From: Ahaetulla prasina
Lineage: Eukaryota; Chordata; Lepidosauria; Squamata; Colubridae
Direction of reading: 5' to 3'
Length of the DNA stretch: 64,000 nt
NCBI RefSeq assembly: GCF_028640845.1
Contig: NC_080542.1
Location: 16,521,283 to 16,585,282 of the forward strand
Shown piece after piece: positions 1 through 10,140 of the stretch; within the stretch, counting starts at the first letter, position 1, and the number at the start of each line of letters is the position of its first letter. The notes beneath the pieces are model-generated. The model saw nothing but the letters and a program-made list of their open reading frames with translations, did no database searches and was not told the DNA's origin. A program made the position numbers and the translations under genes.

Positions 1-199
1 TAAACACAATTACTGAATACAGACTAGATGGAGAGATATATCAACCATAGATTGGAGATCATTTCAAGGTTGACAGACTTTCCAATTATTTCAGAGCAAT
101 ACTCACAATCATCCACTGTTAGACCATCTTGGCTTTTTAAAAAAAAAAAGTTGTTCAATCTTGACACAAACCATAATAGTTTTGTTCAAAGCTCCTTCT

Positions 200-1120
200 T
201 CACAAGATCTTGGCTGCTGCCCTATGGATGTCCTTGTTTCGCAGAGTATAAATGATAGAGTTGAGCAGAGGAGTGATCACAACGTAGAAGACTGCAATTT
301 GTTTATCGCGATTAGATGATGATTCAGTCTCTGGAAGCAGATACACGCAGATGGAAGGGCCATAAAACAAGGAGACCACAAGGAGATGGGAGACACAGGT
401 AGAGAAAGCCTTGTGCCTCCCCACGTGTGATTTCATTTGTGACACAGTACGAAGAATAAATCCATAGGAGGTCAGTATAAAAGAAAGGGGACCCAGAAGG
501 ACACACGAGCCTATTCCAAAAATGATATCCTCAGTAATACTGGTATCACCACATGCAAGTTTCAACACCATTGGCACCTCACATATGAAGTGATTGATCT
601 CATTGGGACCACAATAGTTTTGGCAAACGAGGCAGACAATACAAATCACACAGACCAGAGGAGCTATGATCCAGCATGCTAAAGTGAACTGCAACTGACA
701 CTGTTTACCCATGAGAACAGGATAAAGTAAAGGGCAACAGATGGCCAGGTAGCGGTCATAGGCCATGACCCCCAACAGGAGAACCTCAACAGAAGCTGTG
801 GCCAAGGCAATGTACATCTGGATCATACAGAAAGTTAAAGAAATGGTTCCATCATCAGTCAGGAGCTGAGTCAACATGAGAGGCATGGTGCTGGTAACAT
901 AGCAGATATCTACCCCTGCAAGTTGGAAAAGAAAATAATACATGGGTGTGTGGAGTTTTACATCAACCTTCACCAATATCATGATCAATAAGTTCCCCAA
1001 TACTGTAAGCGAGTAGATGATAAGAATGACCCCAAAGAGGAGAAGCTGGATTTTTCTATGGCTGGTGAGTCCCAGCAGGATGAATTCCTTGACGGAGGTA
1101 AAGTTCTCAGCTTCTGTCAT
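200..1120 (-). CDS. Class II olfactory receptor, intact, 306 aa
   Basis: Single-exon seven-transmembrane odorant receptor, expected in olfactory sensory neuron cilia signalling through Golf and cAMP. Seen in the sequence: N-terminal glycosylation site NFT (residues 6-8), HTPMYYF at the TM2 start (57-63), MAYDRYLAIC at the end of TM3 (119-128), a TM3-top Cys98 with a Cys-rich second extracellular loop, KAFSTC at the TM6 start (237-242) and PLLNSIIYTLRN in TM7 (284-295). The length is normal for the family. The frame stays open upstream for 93 codons, but the Met at 1120 aligns with the family start and with the neighbouring receptor at 10808-11725, so I chose it. Ligand and subfamily cannot be read from the sequence; it looks like a family 2/13-type class II receptor, but I leave the symbol empty. 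Two stretches of its upstream flank recur beside the second receptor. Confidence 0.95.
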   Translation of the reverse strand: MTEAENFTSVKEFILLGLTSHRKIQLLLFGVILIIYSLTVLGNLLIMILVKVDVKLHTPMYYFLFQLAGVDICYVTSTMPLMLTQLLTDDGTISLTFCMIQMYIALATASVEVLLLGVMAYDRYLAICCPLLYPVLMGKQCQLQFTLACWIIAPLVCVICIVCLVCQNYCGPNEINHFICEVPMVLKLACGDTSITEDIIFGIGSCVLLGPLSFILTSYGFILRTVSQMKSHVGRHKAFSTCVSHLLVVSLFYGPSICVYLLPETESSSNRDKQIAVFYVVITPLLNSIIYTLRNKDIHRAAAKIL

Positions 1121-1955
1121 GGTCTCCTGTCTGAGGAGAAAGAAAAAGAATGAGGGACCATTAGACTGAGTATCATTTTTAAAATATGGAATTACACCAA
1201 AATACAGCCATGACAACCAACAGCCATTCCTCATATCAGGAATTATTCCAGGAAATCGTATTATCAACATTTGAAGGTAAGGGTGCTTTGTGACAGGGAA
1301 CATCAAAATTACTATGCAGTGAAAAAAAATATTTTTGGTGTTATCTTTTCCTATCTGTTTTCCTAATTTTAATGAAGAGAAATTTGCTCTAGATTTCATT
1401 TCAAAGATAATTTAAAGACTCTAAATAACTTATTTGAGGTGATATCTCTCTTTCTCTCTCTCCCCCACTCTTTCTCTCCCCCTCTTCTCCCCAACTGTAG
1501 TTTTTATGAAGGGGTATTTCTTCTCAGAAAATCTAAATATTTGATCTCATGTTAAAAAATTTTAGCTACTGCAGTCCTGACAGACTAACCAAAGCAAAGA
1601 AAACAGCAGCAATTGATTTTGATTAATTAGTTACTTTTAGCCATAGCCTTAAATTAGACTTTATGAACTTTTTTCAGACATGGTAGTAATATATTCAGTT
1701 ATTTCTTCTGTAGCACTGCAGATTTAAAAGGATTGAAAATATTTGGTACAATTAGGTAACTTTGCAAAAATTACCAGAGCTTCAAAAACTTCAGTGCTGC
1801 ATTTTTCCCTGCTGGGAAATATATGTACGGCACTTCTATTCATGATTTGCAATTCACTGATGGCCACCAAAATAAGGAAATATAGATGTGAGTATTTGAT
1901 TCTATGTCAAGATTACGTGAATAGAAATCTCAAATATTGTGTCTATTTTCAGTAA
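1121..1955. other. Receptor upstream region, no other gene
   Basis: This is flank shared with receptor copy 2. A pyrimidine-rich stretch lies at about 1447-1495. I see no exon or confident promoter motif. Receptor genes of this class usually have noncoding 5' exons, which cannot be placed here by eye. Confidence 0.4.
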
Positions 1956-2437
1956 CAGTTTAAGAAGGAAAAAGTCTGTAGCGATTTTCAGTCATCCAGA
2001 CCATGGTTGTCCCAAAGGTGCTTTTTCAGGAGGCAACTGGACTTTCTTGATTTTTTTTCTTTTGAAGACATTTCACTTCTCATACAAGAAGCTTCTTCAG
2101 GATAGTGGTGAACAGAAGAATTTATATTCTTTGCAGACAATTGGCCATTTGCATTCTTAGAGGGTTGTTGAAGTACTTGGAGGTTTATCTGTGTCCTCAG
2201 GGTCACCTGAGTAGTGTTCCTGGTTCCTGAGGACACAGATAAATGTCCAAGTGCTTCAATGACCCTCTAAAAGGATGCAAATGACCAGCTGTTTGCAAGG
2301 AATGTAACACCTTCCATTCCCCACTATCCTGTCAGAGCTGAGGAAGCTTCTTGGATGAGAACTGAAACATCTTCAAATGAAAAAACAAGAAAGTCCAGTT
2401 GCCTCCTGAAAAAACACCTTTGGGACAGTTTAAGAAG
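1956..2437. mobile_element. Long palindromic (foldback) element
   Basis: The left arm (about 2000-2220) pairs with the right arm (about 2220-2425). The centre is near 2220, where GTTTATCTGTGTCCTCAG is answered by CTGAGGACACAGATAAATG. The outer arms share the AAGGTGCTTTTTCAGGAGG block and its complement. A 12-bp direct repeat CAGTTTAAGAAG at 1956-1967 and 2426-2437 flanks it, and the matching position in duplication copy 2 (near 12535) lacks the element, which supports insertion. A shorter relative lies at about 45575-45730. Superfamily unassigned. Confidence 0.7.
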
Positions 2438-2616
2438 CAATACTTGTGAGAAGAAAAGTTCTAGGATCTTTCCAAAAGAAAAATAAATAAATACCTGTGC
2501 TTTTGGATATCCCTGCAGCCTTCTGGCCCAGAATTGACTGAAATTGCAAACTTTGTGATCAGCGGGGCCTGCTTTTCGAGAGGCCATGGCGGCTGAGCAG
2601 AGAGCCAGAAGAGCTG

Positions 2617-3279
2617 ATGGCACCCCAAGACATCGAGGGGGTCAAAGTCGAAGAGCGTCAAACTGTCAGCCCCCGAGGGGCAGAAGGAACAGACCGTGCA
2701 GGGAAACTGCCTCGGGTCCTTCATGTGGGCACCATTAGAGAGTTCCTAAATTGGGCTGCCCCGCGGCAAATGAAGCAGGAGCCCAAGGAGGACTTGCCCG
2801 AACTTTGGGAAGCACAATGGCAGGAGTTCCTCACTGCGCTCCAGATCTCTCCTCTAGGGGAGGGACACCAGCAGCTGTCTGAGGGACCCGCCCCGTGGTG
2901 GGGCAACAAAGCCTTCTTTGCCTCCTTTGAACATCTAGCTGGAACCTGCCAGGTGCCCCACCGAGAATGGCTGGCTCGCCTGGTGCCTGTGTTGGGTAAG
3001 GAAGCCAAGGAGACCTACAGTAGCCTCAGCCTCCAGGACCGAGGTGAATATGCCAAAGTCAAGGTGGCCATCTTGAAAGGGGACGCCCTCCGGATGGAGG
3101 CGCAGCGCCATCGCTTCCGGCAGTTCTGCTACCACGAAGCCAGGGGGCCCCGACATGAAAGAAGTGTCTTGTGGCCATTTTTCACACTTGCAACCACTGC
3201 AGCATCCCCATGGTCACGTGATGAACATGTGGAAGCTGGCATTATTTCATTAAGGTCGCAGTGTCCCAGGGCCATGTGA
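2617..3279 (+). pseudogene. Truncated SCAN-family (ZSCAN-type) N-terminal exon
   Basis: The open frame starts at ATG 2617. Residues 1-150 match the pre-SCAN region of squamate zinc-finger/SCAN proteins: an acidic MKQEPKED-like segment, WEAQWQEFL (68-76), a block with FFASFEHLAGTCQVP, and EWLARLVPVLGKEA. Residues about 158-178 (RHRFRQFCYHEARGPR) are the first helix of the SCAN domain. The SCAN then breaks off near 3155, and the frame runs on into a repeat (VLWPFFTL...) that occurs as DNA elsewhere in the window (see 51835-52175), ending at 3279. Most of SCAN and all zinc fingers are missing. SCAN domains are known to derive from a Gmr1-like gypsy capsid, so the upstream block may correspond to the capsid N-terminal part. 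Duplication copy 2 lacks this segment, so it was inserted in copy 1 or lost from copy 2. A non-functional remnant is most likely. Confidence 0.75.
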
Positions 3280-3345
3280 TCATATTTGTGACCTCCTGAC
3301 AAGCCAAAGTCAACGGGGAAGACAGATTCCCTTATCAACCTTTAT
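3160..3345. mobile_element. MITE fragment, CAGGTAGTCC family, fused to the SCAN exon
   Basis: Shares the phrases 'ATTTTTCACACTT', 'CCCATGGTCACGTGAT' and 'CTGACAAGCCAAAGTCAA' with the full-length MITE at 59752-60160 and the copies at 49165-49560 and 51835-52175. Its left junction truncates the SCAN coding sequence. Confidence 0.7.
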
Positions 3346-4512
3346 TTCAGTTAAATTCACATTAGGAAACAAGTTAGAACATGCCCATATTAAGTTTACT
3401 TTATTCTAGTAACACAGATTGTTGTTTTTCTAGGAAAACAAAGGATATTTCAGCAGAATTTTGTAATGAGATTATAAAGGGAACTCAGGGAAGTTCAGGG
3501 AAGGTCAGGAAATTTTTTTTTGCAAAAAACAAATATCATAGAAATTGTTCTTACAATGTCTATTTAGTATTTGAATAAAGAAATTAGAACATTCCCATGT
3601 TAAACTTAACCCAGTCAACTAACACAGATTAATTTTCTAAGAGAACAAAGATGATCACATCAGATCTACATTACCTTCTTTGGACTAGGAAGTAAGCAAA
3701 GCTGGATATGGTTACTACTTGGACTACAGATGACCAAAGATTTCTGGAGTTGCAGATTGTTTGTTTTCTCCAATGGCAGAAAAGATTTTGACCTTTCTGC
3801 TTCCCGAGATATTCCTCGTCCATCAAAAAAGAGCCAAGTGTGTTATCAGTTGCTACTAAAGTACCCAGTACGATGATCCATTTGCTTTTTATGAAAGCCA
3901 GATATTGTGAATTTGTTCTGGAATTGGTGGCTCTCTCTTGGAAGACTGTCACCGAAAGTTTCTTAGTAAAAACTAAAACGGTTCTTTTGGCAGGAGCTCA
4001 GCCTTCATGACTACTAAGAACGCCGGAATTCTCATAGGGGAATAATACACTCTCTGAAGAAGTCTTGCAATTATTACAATGTATGAACACATACAGATTC
4101 TGCATGATACCCTTGGGAATACAAAGCTTTCTTTGCTTTTCTTTCTCTTTAAAATTAATGTTGAAAGAAAAATGGTACGAGATCGTGATCCCAATAAAAT
4201 TTCTCTTGTCCCTTTGGTCAGTTCCACTAAATTGTTCCTGCTTTGTTGCTCCTCATCTTGACCTCTTGGGTTTCTTAAAAAAACTAATCAAGCACAGAAC
4301 ATTATTTGAGTATATCAGCAGTGGTAAAAATAGCCAACAATCTCTGCCTATGTCCATTTTCAAAACCAAGAAAGATTGTGGGGAGGCTTGGTGCTCTTGT
4401 AGAAGTTTTCTTGTAGAAGTTGTTGCTTGTTTTCTTGTAGAAGTTTTTCAAACTTTGTAATATCATCATTGCTAGTAAGGAGTGCAGTTTGTTGTCAGTT
4501 TATATTCTAGTG

Positions 4513-4618
4513 CAGAGGTCTTCAAACTTGGCAGCTTTAAAACTTGGGGACTTCAACTCCCAGAATTCTGGGAGTTGAAGTCCCCAAGTCTTGAAGCTGC
4601 CAAGTTTGAAGACCTCTG
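4513..4618. mobile_element. Palindromic hAT-type MITE (foldback family), 106 bp
   Basis: Near-perfect palindrome centred on the CAGAATTCTG at 4561-4570, with ends CAGAGGTCTTCAAACTTGG and its complement. Flanked by TTCTAGTG (4505-4512) and TTCTAGTC (4619-4626), a 7/8 match to an 8-bp target duplication, as expected for hAT elements. Confidence 0.85.
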
Positions 4619-4792
4619 TTCTAGTCTCTTGTCTGGCAGTTTTGGTGGGGTTGACCTTGGAGATTCTTTGGTTGGGTTGTTTACTTTCGGCTTTTTTGGC
4701 AGTTTCTTGATTGGGGTATTCTTTACTTGATTGTTGGTCTGATGTTATTTTCAAGCTGTGAGAGAAGGAAAAATGTAGGCGAAAGTGCGAAT

Positions 4793-6725
4793 CATTTCAT
4801 TTCATTTCATTTCATTTATTTGATTTTTATACCCCCCTTCTCCCGAAGGACTCAGGGCGGTGTACAGGCAAATAAAAACAGACAAGACAATATTCTATAA
4901 AATACAACATTAAAAACCTTATTATAATTTGCCTAAAAATTTAAAATATATAGAAATTAAAACCCTGTTTAAAATTAATAATAAAAACTATAAAATCCAT
5001 AAAATTTAAGCCAGCCCCGCGCGAATAAAAAGATGCGTCTTCAGTTCATGCGAAAGGTCCAAGGTCAGGTATTTGGCGAAACCCGGGAAGTTCGTTCCAG
5101 AGTGTGGGAGCCCCCACAGAGAAGGACCTTCCCCTGGGGGCCGCCAGCCGACATTGCTTGGCGGACGGCACCCTGAGAAGTCCCTCTCTGTGAGAGCGTA
5201 CGGGTCGGTGGGAGGCATATGGTAACAGTAGGCGGTCCCGTAAGTACCCAGGCCCTAAGCCATGGAGCGCTTTAAAGGTCATAACCAAAACCTTAAAGTG
5301 CACCCGAAAAGCCACAGGTAGCCAGTGCAGTCTGCGCAGGAGAGGTGTTATGTGGGAGGTACGCGACTCTCCCTCTATCACCCGCGCAGCTGCATTCTGG
5401 ACTAGCTGAAGCCTTCGAGTGCACCTTAAGGGGAGCCCCATGTAGAGAGCATTACAATAATCCAAGCGAGAGGTAACGAGTGCGTGAGTGACTGTGCACA
5501 AGGCATCCCGATCAAGGAAGGGGCGCAACTGCCGAACCAGGCGGACCTGGTGGAAGGCCCCCCTGGAGACGGCCGTCAAATGGTCTTCAAACGACAGCCG
5601 CTCATCCAGGAGGACACCTAAGTTGCGCACCCTATCCTTTGGGGCCAATAACTCGCCTCCAACAGTCAGCTGCAACTGCAGCTGACTGAATCGAGATGCC
5701 GGCATCCACAGCCACTCCGTCTTGGAGGGATTGAGCTTGAGCCTGTTTCTCCCCATCCAGACCCGTACGGCTTCCAAACACCGGGACAGCACTTCAACAA
5801 CTTCATTGGGGTGACCTGGGGTGGAGAAGTACAGCTGAGTGTCGTCAGCGTACTGATGGTACTTCACCCCAAAGCCACTGATGATCTCACCCAACGGCTT
5901 CATATAGATGTTGAACAGAAGGGGCGAGAGAATCGACCCCTGCGGCACCCCACAAGTGAGGGCCCTCGCGGTCGACCTCCGCCCCCCTGTCAACACCGTC
6001 TGTGACCGGTCGGAGAGATAGGAGGAGAACCACCGATAAACGGTGCCTCCCACTCCCAATCCCCCCAGTCGGCGCAGCAAGATACCATGGTCGATGGTAT
6101 CAAAAGCCGCTGAGAGGTCTAATAGGACCAGGGCAGAGGAATAACCCCTGTCCCTGGCCCTCCAGAGATCATCCACCAATGCGACCAAAGCTGTCTCCGT
6201 GCTGTAGCCGGGTCGGAAGCCGGACTGGAACGGGTCCAGATAGATGGATTCTTCCAGGTATTGGGGTAACTGACGCGCCACAGCACTCTCTACAACCTTC
6301 GCAACAAAGCGAAGGTTGGAGACTGGCCGATAATTTCCCAAAATAGCTGGGTCCAAAGAGGGCTTCTTAAGGAGGGGTCTCACCACCGCCTCTTTCAAGA
6401 CGGCAGGGAAAACCCCTTCCAACAAAGAAGCATTTATGATCCTCTGGAGCCAGCCTCGTGTCACCTCCTGAGTGGCCAGCACCAGCCAGGAAGGACACGG
6501 ATCCAATAAACATGTAGTAGCGCGGAGCCTCCCCAACAACCTGTCCACGTCCTCGGGAGCCACAAGGTCAAACTCATCCCAAACAGAGTCGACAAGACGT
6601 GCCTCCTCTCCCTCGCTTGGATCATCCCAATTTCGGTCCAGACCATCCCGGAGCTGAGCGATTTTGTCGTATAGATAACCACTATCAGTCTTGACACCTG
6701 AGCTACAAATATTCTCCTTTATTGG
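4793..6725 (-). mobile_element. L2-like LINE, 5'-truncated, long ORF
   Basis: Reverse transcriptase coding part (5046-6728) followed, on the minus strand, by an A-rich 3' UTR and a terminal hairpin region reading CCGCCCTGAGTCC...AGGGCGG in the sense strand. The 3' end abuts (ATTTC)n at about 4793-4820. The same 3' tail recurs at 10203-10284, 22225-22770, 23305-23510, 29415-29888, 32130-32350 and 34335-35262. The clade call (L2 within the CR1/L2 group) rests on the reverse transcriptase motifs. Confidence 0.85.
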
Positions 6726-6728
6726 CAA
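5046..6728 (-). CDS. L2-like LINE reverse transcriptase ORF (5'-truncated, open)
   Basis: 560 codons without a stop. It copies element RNA into DNA at the genomic target site. Visible motifs: NYRPVSNL (132-139), a fingers/palm stretch QSGFRPGYSTETAL (168-181), palm motif A LLDLSAAFDTIDH (202-214) with the first catalytic Asp, GVPQGSILSPLLF (260-272), catalytic YADDTQLY (293-300), then the thumb and a C-terminal region ending in the NELPG-type motif common to these LINEs. The endonuclease domain normally encoded 5' of this is absent, so this copy cannot move on its own. The first 15 or so residues may be flanking sequence. The open frame suggests a fairly recent insertion. This is not a host gene. 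Confidence 0.85.
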   Translation of the reverse strand: MPIKENICSSGVKTDSGYLYDKIAQLRDGLDRNWDDPSEGEEARLVDSVWDEFDLVAPEDVDRLLGRLRATTCLLDPCPSWLVLATQEVTRGWLQRIINASLLEGVFPAVLKEAVVRPLLKKPSLDPAILGNYRPVSNLRFVAKVVESAVARQLPQYLEESIYLDPFQSGFRPGYSTETALVALVDDLWRARDRGYSSALVLLDLSAAFDTIDHGILLRRLGGLGVGGTVYRWFSSYLSDRSQTVLTGGRRSTARALTCGVPQGSILSPLLFNIYMKPLGEIISGFGVKYHQYADDTQLYFSTPGHPNEVVEVLSRCLEAVRVWMGRNRLKLNPSKTEWLWMPASRFSQLQLQLTVGGELLAPKDRVRNLGVLLDERLSFEDHLTAVSRGAFHQVRLVRQLRPFLDRDALCTVTHALVTSRLDYCNALYMGLPLRCTRRLQLVQNAAARVIEGESRTSHITPLLRRLHWLPVAFRVHFKVLVMTFKALHGLGPGYLRDRLLLPYASHRPVRSHREGLLRVPSAKQCRLAAPRGRSFSVGAPTLWNELPGFRQIPDLGPFA

Positions 6729-6904
6729 GAAAGATTAATATTCCCAGAACTTCAAACATGAAAAAACAATTGTGTAGACAGAATGGTTATTAGTTTTTCC
6801 TAAGAAATATGACGTGAACATGCCTCCAATTCATGTCTTGAATTCAACTCACAAGATATGTGTGTCCAAAAGGGTATGTGACCCTCTGTTTATCACAAGC
6901 TGAG

Positions 6905-7056
6905 TTAACAATAACAACAACAGAGTTGGAAGGGACCTTGGAGGCCTTCTAGTCCAACCCCCTGCCCAGGCAGGAAACCCTACACCATCTCAGTCAGATG
7001 GTTATCCAACATTTTCTTAAAATTTCCAATGTTGGAGCATTCACTCCAGTTTTTAT
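6905..7056 (-). mobile_element. CR1 LINE 3' fragment
   Basis: The reverse complement reads the familiar CR1 3' end, with GGTTGGACTAGAAGGCC and CCTTCCAACTCTGTTGTT. Confidence 0.85.
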
Positions 7057-8493
7057 AAGCTATGTGCTGTATTGCTGTATTTGTACATTGTACATTTATA
7101 TGTTGACCTCTATATTTCACATGATTAGAAACCAGAAATAACCAACTTTTATTGAGAAATTAGGTGCTTTTCTATTTTAGCTCAGAATACATGAATAAGA
7201 TTCCCAATCTGTTTTTTTGCCCAAAAACTCAGCTTCATGTTAAAATTTTCTCTGATTGTTTGGGAGGCACAGAAGTAGTGAGTTGATAGAATATTTCCTT
7301 CCCTCTCAGATATATCCAAGCTTTTTTGTTAGTTGTAAAGCAGTGTTTAGGTCCTGGTCCCTGGTAATGATACAATAGGATTAAAATGTATGTGAGGATT
7401 GTGTATGTTGTGCTGTCCATAGAAGTGTGGAAAGATAGGCCCACTGCTTTTCATCCATCAGTGGTGTTTTTTTACTCTCTTTAGTTTCCCAGTTGTCTTT
7501 AGTTGTGTTGTGTTGTGTTGTGTTGTATTGTGTTGTGTTGCACTTTCACAGTTATCATTCAACTAAATAATGGCTGAAAATTCTAATACTTACACTCGCA
7601 AAATATTCCTAGATGCCATCCTGCTATAGACGGCTGTTCTATTGCAAAAATATTCCTTTTTTTCTCAATAACTAGAATCCCTTTATTGATGGGGTCAATG
7701 GAAAAAATGATATTTTGATTTGAGTTTGATGATCAGAAAGAAAGGAACCATCATGGTGTAATGTTAGAGAGGATAAAATATAAACACATTCATAACTGCA
7801 GAAAAGATCCTAAACCACTTCTTTATATTTTCTTTTTTCCTTCCTTCCTTCCTTCCTTCCTTCCTTCCTTCCTTCCTTCCTTCCTTCCTTCCTTCTTCTA
7901 TTTATTTACCACTTTTCTTTTTTCCTTTTTCCTTTTTCTTTCATTTGAATTGTATCCACCTTCTAAAAATTCCTTAATAAAATTCTGTAATATTCCAACC
8001 CCATTCAAGTTTCACAGTCTTTTGTATGGTTTACAAGATCATAGTTACAATTCCACCCTTTGATTCAGCTTCAGAGTCGACAATGACCTAATTTATTGTA
8101 CCCCAAATTTCAAAAGTGTTTTCCAGGATGGGGGATCCCTACTTACCAACATTGACACTTGACAAAATTATAAAACTAATGTCAGTCTGCGAACATCTAG
8201 AAAACTGCCCACATCATCTATCTGTTCTCAGCCTCAATTCTCTTTCCATCAATTTCTCATATGCTATATTGCAGCTTCTTTTTTTTCTCCTCTTTATCTC
8301 AATGACTGATAATAGAATGCCCAGATGTTCTCCTTGTTCTCTTGGTGGCAAAAAAAAAAAAAGAAGACTTGAACTCACACAGCTCCACTATCCAGCATCA
8401 GGATGTTCATAAACATGATATAGTCCATTCTCCTGGTCTTTCAAATATTCATAAGCCAGTCTAGGATTTTCTTCCTGGGCTTCTTCCTTGTCC
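7057..8493. other. Intergenic, AT-rich, with two microsatellites
   Basis: Contains (TTGTG)n at about 7500-7545 and (TTCC)n at about 7838-7893. I see no gene in the rest. Short open frames here, such as the one through the TTCC repeat, have no protein-like content. Confidence 0.6.
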
Positions 8494-8721
8494 CAGTGGT
8501 GAAATCTGGCTGGTTCTATCTGGCTCGTGCGAACTGGTAGTGCCGGTGGTGAGAGGTTTGCCCATTCCCCGGGACATTATTACATCCTGTTTTTTTACCC
8601 TCTGCACATGCACAGAGGGCTTTGTGCATGCACAGAAGTGGTGCATGCACGCATAGTGCGCGCACCCCCACACACACACTCCCGTTCCCGAACCCGTAGC
8701 AAAGATAAGTGGATTTCACTG
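8494..8721. mobile_element. hAT-like MITE, CAGTGGTGAAAT family
   Basis: Ends CAGTGGTGAAAT and ATTTCACTG are inverted repeats around a body with CTGGTTCTATCTGGCTCG and ACCCGTAGCAAAG. Relatives lie at 23113-23296, 27525-27745, 30013-30233, 38517-38660 and 42366-42560. I did not find a clean 8-bp target duplication here. Confidence 0.65.
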
Positions 8722-8985
8722 CTGGCTCAATCTCAGCAATTGCAGGATCCATTTCGCTTCACTTTCACTCTCCCAGTTGATGTCCTCTCCAACAGCATTA
8801 GCTGAAGCATCTATTATAACATAAAACCCTTTCTCTGCTTTTCCTGCCTATCATACGATCAAAATATATAGGTCGTACTATACCAGTTCTTTCCAGTATT
8901 ATCCCCTTTTCTCCTCTACATGCTTGAGGATGTGGGGTGAATCCCGATAAACCCATGATCTTGGCACAGATTCTACCCCTTTGCT

Positions 8986-9450
8986 TACCGTATTTTTCGG
9001 AGTATAAGATGCACCTTTTTCTCCCCTAAAAGAGAATAGAAATGTTGGTGTGACTTATACAATGAATACAGCTGTTTTTGGCCTCCCGAAACCCCACCCA
9101 ACTCATCCCATTTTTTTGCAAAAATGGGGGTCTTTTTGCCCTCCCCCAGCCCCCAGGAGTACTCTGGAGGCCTCCCATTTTTCACAAAAATGGGCAAAAA
9201 ACACACCCATTTTTGCAAACAATGGGGTGCGCAGAGTGTTTGGGAGGCCTGCAGAGTGCTCCTGGGGGCTGGGGAAGGGCACAAACATGCTCATTTTTGC
9301 GAAAAAACAGGGTGCGCAGAGGGTTTGAGAGGCCTGCAGAGTGCTCCTGGGGTCCGGGGAGGGCAGAAACCTTTTTTTTTCTTACTTACTTCTTCAAAAT
9401 CTTGGTGAGTCTTATAGAATGGTGTGTCTTATACTCTGAAAAATATGGTA
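8986..9450. mobile_element. MITE with CGTATTTTTCGGAGTATAAG ends, copy 1
   Basis: TA-CCGTATTTTTCGGAGTATAA at the left and its complement, ending ATATGG-TA, at the right. The GC-rich interior has inverted and repeated CTCCCCAGCCCCCAGGAG-type blocks and CAAAAATGGG units. Other copies are at 39582-39962 and 47225-47637, with a half copy near 40089. TA on both sides would fit a Tc1/mariner-like target, but the superfamily is not certain. Confidence 0.75.
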
Positions 9451-10140
9451 TGTCATGTATTTCAACCTAACACCATCATCTTGTTTCCTGAAATTTGAGG
9501 AATGTATTTGAATAACCATATTTGAATCCCTTAATTTCATCTTTACTCAAGCATTCACTATAAATTAGATCGGTTTTCTCCAGCTTTAAGTATCATGTTA
9601 TAAGGACTTTTCTGAACATTTCAGAACATAATTAGGGAAACGTATACATCATATTTACCCTACTTTAACCAAAAAATGATTTTAGAGGTTATACCATCCC
9701 CATCACAAATATATGATACTGGACTGAGAAAATAACCACAGAATCATTGGATTAATATCATAGCTCTAAAAAACAAACATTCCACATTCATACAATCAGC
9801 CAATGTGAGATTATCAATTAAAAAGAAAGAGTAATTATGGAAGATGGAAAATTTGTAGAAGGAACTAGGCTGATCAAACAAATAATCTTCCCAAATATAA
9901 ACTAAATTGAGAATTGCAATACACTATGTTCTGTCTATCTGTCCAGTGCATTTAGGGAGATGTATATGAAATATTTCAACACTGTGGGAGGTACATGTTC
10001 TTTAGACTTCAAAAGAACTAGGCCTTGAGGTTTCAGCATCTCAACACAACTACTAGATGAAGACAATACAGAGAGATAGATCCTCCACAGAATCCATGAC
10101 TTGATTTCAAGATTAGAGAAACAAAGATTTTTAAACAAAG
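9451..10140. other. AT-rich intergenic DNA, nothing recognised
   Basis: No open frame of interest and no repeat that I can name. Confidence 0.4.

Larger units (their letters stand above)
1..4366. repeat. Olfactory-receptor duplication unit, copy 1 (resumes about 6737-6840)
   Basis: Besides the receptor, downstream sequence (about 90-160) and upstream sequence (about 1150-1960, 2440-2500, 3350-4366) recur in the same order around the second receptor (10700-14160). Good anchors are the stretches at 3350-3660, 3890-3960 and 4040-4110. Homology to copy 2 stops near 4377 and resumes near 6726, so an L2-like LINE and other DNA were inserted between. An 11-bp repeat CAAGAAAGATT sits at both junctions (4367-4377 and 6726-6736). 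Confidence 0.75.

Noticed and set aside
1121..1399. 93-codon upstream extension of the first receptor ORF
   Set aside because: The family start and the paralogue at 10808-11725 place Met at 1120. The extension has no receptor-like sequence.
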